From the NCBI GenBank assembly GCA_014960805.1, contig CP063163.1, forward strand, positions 607,001 to 671,000: a DNA stretch of 64,000 nucleotides, in the 5' to 3' direction. This document shows, piece by piece, positions 9,361 through 17,038 of the stretch. The DNA is from Cytobacillus suaedae. GTDB lineage: Bacteria; Bacillota; Bacilli; Bacillales; Bacillaceae_L. The notes beneath the pieces were generated by a model. The model did no database searches. It saw only the letters and a list, made by a program, of their open reading frames with translations, and was not told the origin of the DNA. The stretch's first letter is position 1, and the number at the start of each line of letters is the position of its first letter. Position numbers and translations under genes: made by a program.

Positions 9361-9974
9361 TCTAATTCCTTTCTACAAAGGTTTTCTATTTTTAATAAAA
9401 AGCCCCTGAAATCACGATAGCCATAGGATGGCCCAGGATAGCCTGAATAGATCCAACCTAGAGGATAGGTAAGGAGCTGTCTGCAACTTGGAGAGTAATA
9501 TCTGGTGTATGAATACCCGGTCCACTCGGTGTAATATCCAAAAAAAGTTAGTTGGTATATTGAATCAAGCATAATTTTAATCAAGGTAGGATTGTTTTGA
9601 TACGGAATTGGAAGTTTATCCAAAGGAACCTGGAGATTTTCCAATGCTCTCAAAGCTTTTAGTCGGTTACTTCTAGACAAAACAGAGAAGTACCCATTAT
9701 AAGAACTGTAGGGAGTAGGTACTGTATAATAAGCAGATATGTCAAGAAGCTGCGATGTTTCATTAGATAAAGGTTGTGGTAGGCTGTCTAGTGAGATAAG
9801 GACATATTCCCAAATCAATAGGTTCAGTCCACCATATTGAAAATGCCTGCTGTAATCAGTCGATATCATATTTGATGGTATAAGTGCATCTACAAGGGAC
9901 ATGAAATTTAACTGTGTTGTGTGAGGCCATTTATACTTTGGAGGAGTTACCATATTCCACCTACTTTTACCCAT
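9357..9974 (-). CDS. gluconate 2-dehydrogenase subunit 3-like partner protein
   Basis: The protein is up to 205 residues, rich in Tyr and Pro, with LNFMSLVDALIPS near the start, the usual beginning of the gluconate 2-dehydrogenase subunit 3 (PF13618-type) domain. Such subunits bind and stabilise a GMC flavoprotein. It directly precedes such a flavoprotein with an ATGA overlap. Most family members carry a Tat signal; none is visible here, and the flavoprotein also lacks one, suggesting a cytoplasmic two-protein enzyme. The ATG at 9953 follows an AGGTGG and is an alternative start (residue 8); the outer ATG at 9974 has no clear ribosome site. Confidence 0.7.
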   Translation of the reverse strand: MGKSRWNMVTPPKYKWPHTTQLNFMSLVDALIPSNMISTDYSRHFQYGGLNLLIWEYVLISLDSLPQPLSNETSQLLDISAYYTVPTPYSSYNGYFSVLSRSNRLKALRALENLQVPLDKLPIPYQNNPTLIKIMLDSIYQLTFFGYYTEWTGYSYTRYYSPSCRQLLTYPLGWIYSGYPGPSYGYRDFRGFLLKIENLCRKELE

Positions 9975-10011
9975 TATTTTTAGCCTATTAGCGTTTCATG
10001 GTAATTAGACA

Positions 10012-10045
10012 TAAAAAAATCGACAAATGCGTGGCACTTGTCGAT
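10012..10045 (-). terminator. terminator after the glutamate symporter gene
   Basis: Read on the minus strand, an ATCGACAA/TTGTCGAT-type stem (10034-10045 with 10019-10030) is followed by seven T residues. Confidence 0.85.
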
Positions 10046-10053
10046 TAAATCTC

Positions 10054-11463
10054 TTATTTTTTCCCAAAGTAAAAGATACCTACTATCATCCAACCGGACA
10101 TAATGATAAAGCAAAGGATTAGGATTGGGAGTGGCCCAAATTGATAGATTAATGGAATAGAAGCTGCGGTGAACAATCCGCCTCCAATCATTGGCTCAAA
10201 CATTAGCTGTTTATATCCGAATGCTTCGAGTGCTTTTGTATCGCCTTTTGAGTCAGCAATTCGAATTAACATTAAGCCTGCTGCAGTCATACCCATTGAT
10301 TGTCCAAAATCTCCAATGCCACGTTCAAACCAATTTTTTGGAATCATCCTTGGTGCTAGAAAAACAAATGCGACTATATTCCAAATGATACCTGTAAGTG
10401 CTAAAAGCAAGAATGGTATGAAGTTTTCGCCAATAACGGTTAAAGATAAGGTGGCCATTGCACTTACAATAAGGAAGTCAAGAGCCAAGCCTTGAATCCG
10501 TAAAATCATTTTCCGATTGACTAATGTAAATTTTTCCGTTTTATCAATTAGGAGCTGTAGTATAACGCCACCAATCATGGCTAAAGGAAATAATGGAAGG
10601 TGGGTGAAAATTTCTGTATCAGTCCATGCGCCCCAAGTTATACTTTCCACATATGTTAGTGCTTCTAATATCCCTTTACCAACTAAAATAGCTACTCCTA
10701 TGATTGCAATATGAAGTGCAAGAGGTTCTATAGATTCAGGTTCAGTTGTCATTTTTCCTGCTGATGGACGATCTTCAGGTTCAATGATGCCGCGCATTTT
10801 GTTCTCGGGTAAATCACTTGGGTCTTTCAGGATAGTTGTTTTGCCTTTTTTTACACCAATATTAATTAAAATAATGCCCATAACGACTGCAGATACGACG
10901 CCAACCGTTGCTAGTCCAATCGCTAGATTTGCACCTTCTCCAAATCCAAGTTCATGGAATGTTTCACTTAATCCGGCACTCGTTCCATGACCACCTTCAA
11001 AACCAATCTCAATTAATGCACCAGCCATCGGGTTTATTCCAAAAATAGGCGTTAGAATAGTGATCGCTAAAAGTAATCCAAAAACATATTGCCCCCAGGC
11101 AACAGATTGACCAAAAGATACTTGTGGACCAGTCGTAATCCAAATATCTTTTAGATTAGGAATCTTCTTTCCTAAAAAAAGAGTAGCAAAGATAACGCTA
11201 ATTAATAGACCAGGAAGAGCTTGCCATGATGTTAGGACACCCTCGTTGAAAACCCCATTAGCAAACACTGAACTTTCTCCTTGGAATTGAATCATTATTT
11301 TTCCTAACACTTCAGGTCCTATTAACAATGCAACAAACCCAGCAATGATGGAACTAGGTAAAAAATACTTTTGAAAGATAGAGACTTTTACTCTTATAAA
11401 CTTTCCAATTAATAATAATATCCCGATTAAGATAATGCTTAACCCTACCATTTCAGCAGTCAT
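10054..11463 (-). CDS. sodium:glutamate symporter, GltS (ESS) family
   Basis: A 469-residue protein with about 10-12 membrane helices. Near residues 145-170 is EIGFEGGHGTSAG, matching the GGHGTAxG pore-loop motif of GltS-type Na+/glutamate symporters, and a second related segment (GDFGQSMGMTAAGLMLIRI) lies in the C-terminal half, as expected for the inverted-repeat fold. A hydrophilic loop around residues 215-245 separates the halves. It would import glutamate using the sodium gradient at the plasma membrane. The gene is divergent from the MarR-type regulator, which might control it; that is inference from arrangement only. Confidence 0.82.
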   Translation of the reverse strand: MTAEMVGLSIILIGILLLIGKFIRVKVSIFQKYFLPSSIIAGFVALLIGPEVLGKIMIQFQGESSVFANGVFNEGVLTSWQALPGLLISVIFATLFLGKKIPNLKDIWITTGPQVSFGQSVAWGQYVFGLLLAITILTPIFGINPMAGALIEIGFEGGHGTSAGLSETFHELGFGEGANLAIGLATVGVVSAVVMGIILINIGVKKGKTTILKDPSDLPENKMRGIIEPEDRPSAGKMTTEPESIEPLALHIAIIGVAILVGKGILEALTYVESITWGAWTDTEIFTHLPLFPLAMIGGVILQLLIDKTEKFTLVNRKMILRIQGLALDFLIVSAMATLSLTVIGENFIPFLLLALTGIIWNIVAFVFLAPRMIPKNWFERGIGDFGQSMGMTAAGLMLIRIADSKGDTKALEAFGYKQLMFEPMIGGGLFTAASIPLIYQFGPLPILILCFIIMSGWMIVGIFYFGKK

Positions 11464-11671
11464 AGTTTACCTCCTTAAAGAACAGATGTATGTAAAAAAA
11501 CTTCCTTATCTATATTCCCTTACTAACAAAGGTAAAACTACTTCACTAGGTAAATATGGATTAATCTACTTATTACCCAAGTGCAAGGTAGTACTTTTAC
11601 AAGTAATTGAAAGAGTTCCTTTTTTTGTCATAATTGAGTCTGTAGTATAAATACATTTATGATAAAATTTA

Positions 11672-11704
11672 GTTAAGTAAACTTAACAGTTGCATTTACT
11701 TAAC
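11672..11704. promoter_or_regulatory. inverted repeat upstream of the marR-type gene, candidate operator
   Basis: The sequence GTTAAGT-AA-ACTTAAC (11672-11687) is a perfect 7-bp inverted repeat with a 2-base centre, and a third copy of the half site ACTTAAC sits at 11698-11704. MarR-family proteins bind repeats of this kind. It lies between the divergent glutamate symporter and the marR-type gene, next to a T/A-rich stretch suited to a -10 box. Confidence 0.55.
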
Positions 11705-11729
11705 ATTCACAAATCAAAGGGTGAGTAAA

Positions 11730-12173
11730 TTGGATTTAATGAAGATACTTTTAGAAGCTCATGAGATTTCTGAACAGATACAAATGTATTTTGTAAAAGA
11801 ATATCAAAAGGTGCTCCAAGATCATGAACTAACATCAAAACACACAATTATCATACAACTATCACATACAAAGGGTAATCCCACCATGAATGAAATTGCT
11901 GAAGTACTTGGCGTGACACCTAGTGCAGCCAGTCAGTTTGTAAAGAAGTTAGAACAAAAAAAGTATGTAAAGAGAGAAGTAAATATAAATAATAGACGTG
12001 AAACATTTGTTCTGCTAGGAGATAAGGGAAAGTCTTTTTTTGAAGAGTTAAATAGAATAGACCGAAGTGTTATCGAGAAATATTTTTTAAAACTACCAGA
12101 GGAGGATATTATCCACTATCATTCAACCTTAAAGAAACTTTACGAGATAGTGGTTTCCAATTCCAATACTTAG
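11730..12173 (+). CDS. MarR-family transcriptional regulator
   Basis: A protein of about 147 residues with a winged helix: NPTMNEIAEVLGVTPSAASQFVKKLEQKKYVKREVNINNRR is preceded and followed by dimerisation helices, and the wing ends in the ETFVLLGDKGKSFF segment usual in MarR. TTG at 11730 is preferred because the AAAGGGTGAG site lies five bases before it; the in-frame GTG at 11721 overlaps that site. An inverted repeat just upstream suggests autoregulation. The membrane protein that follows after 39 bases is probably in the same operon. Confidence 0.85.
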   Translation: MDLMKILLEAHEISEQIQMYFVKEYQKVLQDHELTSKHTIIIQLSHTKGNPTMNEIAEVLGVTPSAASQFVKKLEQKKYVKREVNINNRRETFVLLGDKGKSFFEELNRIDRSVIEKYFLKLPEEDIIHYHSTLKKLYEIVVSNSNT

Positions 12174-12212
12174 AGGTGTGTAACAATTCATTCATTTTAA
12201 GGAGAGATTCAC

Positions 12213-12956
12213 ATGAATTTTGCTATCGGAATCATTTATATTCTTGTAGTCAGTTTTGGTTTATATAGAATCATTACATTTGTTAAAAAGTATAAGGCTC
12301 TGCCTTCTGACATGAAGGTAGATGATAGATTAAGAGAAGCCGTTCACCAACAGTTTAAGAACAAGGTCATTGCAACAATACTTACAAGGGAGATACTTGT
12401 TATCTATTATCTTTTCACGAAAGAAGATAAACAGTCTAAAAACGAAAATGCTGAAGAATTCACTATATATAAGAATTCTGGCTACACGGGATTAGTGATT
12501 GCTATCGTATCTGCATTAGTGTTAGAAGGGGTAGGTATATCTTTTCTGCTTCACAACTGGAACGAAATAGTTGCATGGATTCATATAATCCTTAGTGTAT
12601 ACGGGATTGCGTTTCTATTAGGGGATTTAAAGGCGATACAAAGAAATCCATTTCTATTAAACGAATCACAATTAATGATGAAATATGGTTTGAGATATAA
12701 TATGACGATTAATCTAGATAATATTGATCTCATTCAACAAGGAAATATCAATTATGAAAAAGATAAAAATAGTAAAGGGTCAGTTAGCTTTAATTTAAAT
12801 GAGTTTGAAGAACCAAGTTATGAGATTCAGTTGAAGAATCCTGTAGCATATCGTGATTTTATTGGTAGAACCGTTATGATTAAGAAAATATTCATATTTA
12901 TTGATGATAAAGATTTATTCCTTCGTAAATTAAATGAATATAGAGTTGCTGTTTAA
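12213..12956 (+). CDS. membrane protein with a C-terminal PH-like soluble domain, unknown function
   Basis: The 247-residue protein has an N-terminal helix (residues 3-22), two further helices near 92-135, and a soluble C-terminal part (140-247) that looks like strands, ending in a short helix, the pattern of PH/YcxB-like membrane-anchored domains. I cannot assign a named family with certainty. An AAGGAGAG site precedes the ATG, and the gene lies 39 bases after the marR-type gene, so it is a likely target or partner of that regulator. Confidence 0.6.
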   Translation: MNFAIGIIYILVVSFGLYRIITFVKKYKALPSDMKVDDRLREAVHQQFKNKVIATILTREILVIYYLFTKEDKQSKNENAEEFTIYKNSGYTGLVIAIVSALVLEGVGISFLLHNWNEIVAWIHIILSVYGIAFLLGDLKAIQRNPFLLNESQLMMKYGLRYNMTINLDNIDLIQQGNINYEKDKNSKGSVSFNLNEFEEPSYEIQLKNPVAYRDFIGRTVMIKKIFIFIDDKDLFLRKLNEYRVAV

Positions 12957-12958
12957 GG

Positions 12959-12996
12959 AGAAACATGAGGACTACGGTTCTCATGTTTTTTATATG
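12959..12996 (+). terminator. terminator after the MarR-linked membrane protein gene
   Basis: A stem AAACATGAG (12961-12969) with CTCATGTTT (12980-12988) is followed by a T-run. Confidence 0.8.
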
Positions 12997-13084
12997 GTTA
13001 AAAGGAGATCGTCCCGATTTTTACTTTCATCTGTGATAGTTCATCAGGGCAAATAAACATTGGTATATTAATGTTGATGTGTTC

Positions 13085-13112
13085 GCAACCAGTGGTTGCG
13101 TGGGGTTGCAAC
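13085..13112. promoter_or_regulatory. paired GCAAC/GTTGC inverted repeats upstream of the XRE regulator
   Basis: GCAACC-AGT-GGTTGC (13085-13099) is a perfect 6-bp inverted repeat, followed six bases later by the palindrome GTTGCAAC (13105-13112). Both share the GTTGC core. They are unusually GC-rich for this intergenic stretch and lie 70-100 bases before the regulator start, so they may be its operators. Confidence 0.4.
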
Positions 13113-13184
13113 GACAATTAGCTTTACTTTTTATGATGTTTTCAACAATATTGAATTATAGATTTTAAAAGGGTGGTTATAGAA

Positions 13185-13637
13185 ATGGTGTTTAGTGAGA
13201 AATTGAAAGTTGAAAGAAAGAATAAAGGTTGGTCTCAGGAAGAGTTAGCTGAACAACTCTTTGTGAGTAGGCAATCGGTTTCTAAATGGGAGAATGGCCA
13301 AAACTTTCCAAGTATTGAAATTATCATTCGTTTAAGTGATTTGTTTGAAATATCCATTGATGAATTATTACGGAGCGATGAAGAGTTAAAAGAAAAAGTA
13401 ATCAAAGATAGTAAGCAGTTAGCTCATCCTAAGTTGAAATTTTTGTTTGATGTGTTATTTTTAATCGGGTTTGCTTTTCTGATTTTAAAAATAGGAATAA
13501 CTTTATTAAACAAATTTACTGCTTTTGAACTATCCTTAATGGGCGGTTCAGTTTTATGGAATGTTGTGCCCCTGTTATTAATGGTTGGGGGAGGAATTGG
13601 TTCAGGTGTTGTTAAAGAAAAATATAAAGAGGACTAA
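13185..13637 (+). CDS. XRE-family regulator with C-terminal membrane helices
   Basis: The protein is about 150 residues. Residues 1-62 form a Cro/CI-type helix-turn-helix with the classic WSQEELAEQLFVSRQSVSKWENG sequence split over helices two and three. The C-terminal part has two hydrophobic segments (about 85-105 and 115-140), giving a membrane-anchored transcription factor. The ATG at 13185 lies 8-10 bases after AAAGGGTGG; an in-frame GTG at 13173 overlaps that site and is less likely. The gene stands alone; its targets are unknown, though paired inverted repeats lie just upstream. Confidence 0.82.
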   Translation: MVFSEKLKVERKNKGWSQEELAEQLFVSRQSVSKWENGQNFPSIEIIIRLSDLFEISIDELLRSDEELKEKVIKDSKQLAHPKLKFLFDVLFLIGFAFLILKIGITLLNKFTAFELSLMGGSVLWNVVPLLLMVGGGIGSGVVKEKYKED

Positions 13638-13712
13638 TATGTCTCATCCAAAGAATACTTTGGAGAAAAATGACTCCAATCATCAGTTACTTTAGTGAAA
13701 AATTTAATTGAA

Positions 13713-13745
13713 GGAGACCGTACATGTAAGACGGTCTCCAAGTGA
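13713..13745. terminator. hairpin between the XRE gene and the VOC gene
   Basis: A 9-bp perfect stem (GGAGACCGT 13713-13721 with 13731-13739) lies between convergent genes. T-runs are short on both sides, so termination strength is uncertain. Confidence 0.55.
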
Positions 13746-13750
13746 TTTTA

Positions 13751-14125
13751 TTAAACTAGTACTTCACTCATCAATGCATGAGTATTACCTTCTGTATCTT
13801 TAAAAAACACCATCCATGTTTCTGTTTGTCCCATTTTCGCTACAACATGCGGTTTATCGATAAAGGAAACTTCTTTACCTAGTAAGTTTTCATATGATTC
13901 TTTAATGTTATTTACTTGAAAATAAATAACTGAACTAGAATGTGCGAATTCGTCTTTTTCGGGAAGAGATAGCATTAGACGCAACCCATTACATTCAAAG
14001 AAGGCCATACTATCAGTGTTAAATAAAAGAGAAAGACCTAATTTCTCTTTATAAAAGTCTATAGCTCTATTTATGTCTTTTACAGGTACACCAAGTTGTG
14101 CAACTTTTTGAATCATGTCCATCAT
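13751..14125 (-). CDS. VOC-superfamily (glyoxalase/dioxygenase fold) protein
   Basis: A 124-residue protein with two betaalphabetabetabeta modules: VAQLGVPVKDINRAIDFYKEKLGL at the start and YFQVNNIKESYENLLG in the second half, closing with WMVFFKDTEGNTHALM, where a metal-ligand Glu is commonly found. Members bind a divalent metal and act as glyoxalases, dioxygenases or antibiotic-binding proteins; the substrate here is unknown. AAAGGAGA precedes the start. It lies 50 bases downstream of a frameshifted AraC-type regulator on the same strand, which may once have controlled it. Confidence 0.8.
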   Translation of the reverse strand: MMDMIQKVAQLGVPVKDINRAIDFYKEKLGLSLLFNTDSMAFFECNGLRLMLSLPEKDEFAHSSSVIYFQVNNIKESYENLLGKEVSFIDKPHVVAKMGQTETWMVFFKDTEGNTHALMSEVLV

Positions 14126-14175
14126 ACATTTCTCCTTTACGTTTATCTTTTCAATATAAGGATAAATAATATTTT

Positions 14176-15038
14176 CTAACTTTTCTTATCCAATATCACC
14201 TTTTTTCGATATTCTCTAGGAGATATACCAACATGCTGTTTAAACATCTTACTAAAGGAAACAGGGTTTTGAAATCCAAGTTTGAAAGTTATATCAATCA
14301 TATTAATATCTACATTAGATAATAAGTGTTTTGCTTTTTGAATTCTAAATCCTGATATATGCTGATGTGGTGTTTGACCGTATATTTGTAAGTACGTTCT
14401 TAATAAGTGATTAGTTGATAAACATGCAACCTTAGCAATTTCCTCTAGTTTTATAGGTTGATTATAAAATGATCTGATATAATCATGGGCAATACTAACC
14501 CTTCTATATAATTCTTCGCGTGTAGAATGACGAATGCATGTAATGATTCGACTTCTTTATACGTAGTAGAGTGTTCATTTAAAATAGAATACATTAGTTT
14601 ATGGAATTGTTCCTCGTAACCGACGGAATCTATATCAAGGAAAGGTAATATCTCTTTGAAAGTTTCCAGTTGGTATGATAGCGTCTTACTCTTATGATAG
14701 GTTTTTTCAAAAAATCCAATAGAGCTAGTATCCTTAAATGGATCGCTTAAAAGACTATCATTTGTTTTATTTAAAGAATGATATACTTCCTCTGCAAAGC
14801 CATCTTTAAAGAAAACACAAAACGATTCTACAACATTAGATTCATCTATTGATATTGTGTATGCACCTTCATTGAGGAGTAGGTATCTACCCTCTTCAAC
14901 AGAAAAAAAGCCTTTATTAGTCTTATAATGGGCTTTACCATTAGAGAATGTTTTAATGGACAGTTGACCATTTCCTTCCCAGAAAAATTCATCACTTTTT
15001 GCATGCAACACAAAATTGGTAGAATCTTTTTTTATCAT
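14176..15038 (-). pseudogene. AraC-family transcriptional regulator, frameshifted
   Basis: Reading from 15038, an N-terminal cupin-like sensor domain runs in one frame, but near 14510-14550 that frame departs into an early stop at 14451. The other frame resumes immediately with STREELYRRVSIAHDYI and continues through a complete two-motif AraC DNA-binding domain (IKLEEIAKVACLSTNHLLR, then DITFKLGFQNPVSFSKMFK) to a TAG at 14176. The whole span is 863 nt, one base short of 288 codons, so a single-base deletion explains it. Either the gene is inactive or the base is a sequencing error. The VOC gene follows it. Confidence 0.8.
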
Positions 15039-15381
15039 AATTAAATCTCCATAATCGATAACTTATTTTTCCATAGTGTCATTATACATGATAATAATAG
15101 AAAGTTAATTATGTTCATTTATACTACCAATGAATTCTAGTGCCATTACAAGTTAGTGATTATGCCCCTGATTTTTGTATAGCTCCAAGAAATAAAAAAA
15201 TTACTCAGGAGCTAAAGAGACAGCAGCATATAAAGTACTTGATTCAGTATGTTGCTGTCCATTTGAATTATCTATACAAAAGAGATTCACGATTAAAGCA
15301 GGGTAGTTTCCTAAAGGGAAATATTATATTTAACATTTATACTGGGCAGAATAGGGCAGAAATCTTAATAGGAGGTATTCG

Positions 15382-15957
15382 ATGAATAAAACAGTAGATG
15401 TGGGCTTGATGGCAAATCATCTTTCAGCACACCAAGGTGTAATAAACAGGATACAGCTTTATGCCAATAACTCTACAAATCAAAGATTAAGTAATATTCT
15501 TCATACCCAAAAAGTAATGATGGAACATCACGTTCAAGTAATGAACCAGTTACTAAATCCTAGTATGAACACTGGACAGGTTACTTTACCACCTATACCT
15601 AACAATGGCACAATGAACAAAAGTCTTGGAACTAATCCAAACAACATAGGGCTATCGGATAAAGATATGTTAGTAGATGCCCATTTTACTGCTCAAGCAA
15701 TGGCAACTGACAATTTCATGTCAGCAATGAACATGAAAGATCTTAATGTGAAAAATATTCACGTTGAGATGGCTTTACAACAATCACAAATTGCGAAACA
15801 GCATGAAATGTTAGGACATGAGTTAGGGATTATGAATCATCCAAACGCAACTCAAATGGAACAAACAGCAAGTATGAAGCCGATGATGGGTAATCAAACA
15901 GCAATGATGAATTCTATGAATCAAAATACGCAACAACAAAATCAACAGCAACACTAA
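15382..15957 (+). CDS. CotF-family spore coat protein
   Basis: The 191-residue protein carries the coat F domain in its middle: SDKDMLVDAHFTAQAM near residue 92 and a following helix with NIHVEMALQQSQIAKQHEM. The N-terminal half is His-, Asn- and Met-rich, and the C-terminus is a Gln/Asn/Met-rich tail ending in QQQQH-like sequence, as in many coat proteins. Expected to be a structural component of the spore coat made in the mother cell. A strong AGGAGG lies 6-7 bases before the ATG. A terminator follows at once. Confidence 0.85.
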   Translation: MNKTVDVGLMANHLSAHQGVINRIQLYANNSTNQRLSNILHTQKVMMEHHVQVMNQLLNPSMNTGQVTLPPIPNNGTMNKSLGTNPNNIGLSDKDMLVDAHFTAQAMATDNFMSAMNMKDLNVKNIHVEMALQQSQIAKQHEMLGHELGIMNHPNATQMEQTASMKPMMGNQTAMMNSMNQNTQQQNQQQH

Positions 15958-15966
15958 GGAAATTAG

Positions 15967-16002
15967 AAAGGAAGAGTGATTTGAACTCTTCCTTTATTTT
16001 GT
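15967..16002 (+). terminator. terminator after the CotF-family gene
   Basis: A perfect 11-bp stem (15967-15977 with 15985-15995) is followed by a T-rich run. Confidence 0.85.
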
Positions 16003-16263
16003 ATGGGATGAACAATTGGTAAAAGATATAATATTTTTTGTTATGGTAGCAGTTATAACACTTCCTAGTTACTATTACTTTAGTAAGAAATTCAAAGGGT
16101 ATTATACATGAATAAATGCCTTCTTTCACTATCGGGTGGCTATAAGAAAAAGCGAATTTGCTGATTCGTTGACATATCAAGAAAACAGTTAATACTCCAA
16201 AAGTAAAAAACAAATGTTTTACCTCCTATTAAAGAAGGTATACATCTAATAAGAGGTGATTAG

Positions 16264-16479
16264 ATGTCTTCGAAAAAAGACCCAAAAAACAATAGGGACA
16301 AAAAGAAACTAGACCACCCAGAGCAGTATCCTACAGAACAAAAAAGCTTATTTGATAGATTTGAAAGTCAACAAACTGTCGATCCAATTCCGATGGAAGA
16401 TTTAAAGTTGGAGAGACGCGAAGAAAAAGAAAAGCATAAAACGAAAAATGATTCTTCAAGTGAGCAGAAATATAAATAA
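16264..16479 (+). CDS. small, highly charged hydrophilic protein
   Basis: The 71-residue product is almost entirely charged and polar, rich in Lys, Glu, Asp and Gln with no hydrophobic segment, and is likely disordered. No family is recognised. The start is supported by AAGAGGTGAT immediately upstream at good spacing, and the reading frame is clean. It follows the CotF-type gene, and small Lys/Glu-rich proteins are common in spores, but a sporulation role is a guess. Confidence 0.6.
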   Translation: MSSKKDPKNNRDKKKLDHPEQYPTEQKSLFDRFESQQTVDPIPMEDLKLERREEKEKHKTKNDSSSEQKYK

Positions 16480-16537
16480 ATCGTACTCCTATCTACGATG
16501 TAATTCTCGATGGAGAGACATTTGAAAAGGATACTTT

Positions 16538-16582
16538 ATAATCGACAGTCGGATGTACTTCTGTCGATTATATTCCACTTTT
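16538..16582 (+). terminator. hairpin, probable terminator
   Basis: A perfect 11-bp stem (16538-16548 with 16561-16571) is followed by a short T-rich stretch. From here to the Ca2+ ATPase start at 17039, about 450 bases, I see no gene or conserved element. Confidence 0.65.
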
Positions 16583-17038
16583 TCTCATTACTCCCACTCC
16601 ATTGTGTTCCAACGCTACATGGATTCACTCCAAAAATTTCCCCTCTTTCTTTAACAACACTTTTCTTATTTTTACAAAAAAATAATCTTGTGCAATGAGC
16701 CCAAAATAAAATAACAAGCATATCCTTATTACTAATAGATAGCACATTCCAAACTTAGCCTCTATCTATAAATTTTGCTCTCAAGTCCTCATTGAATGAC
16801 ACAGACCTTTCACTTAAATCCCTTTTTTTACCATTATGTTCTGCTATGCTTAATTTAGATTTTAAAGTTTAAGTCTCCTCAAAAAGGAAAATGAAAAATA
16901 GAAAGGATAATTTTTGAAGAATGGATTACTAATAAGGAGAACGATAAATACAGATAATAGGATAATTATGTTCCAGAGCTGAAGCGTGTCGAAATTCAAT
17001 AGGTAGAATACGTATGTATTTAGGAAGGAGTGAACTAG

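Noticed and set aside
15140-15385. 81-codon plus-strand frame directly before the CotF-type gene, with an ATGA overlap at its end
   Set aside because: The GTG start has no ribosome site, composition is not convincing, and the CotF-type gene has its own strong AGGAGG, so coupling is not needed.
15914-16213. 99-codon minus-strand frame over the end of the CotF-type gene
   Set aside because: It overlaps a well-supported gene and its terminator and has no family features; hydrophobic content follows from the AT-rich strand.
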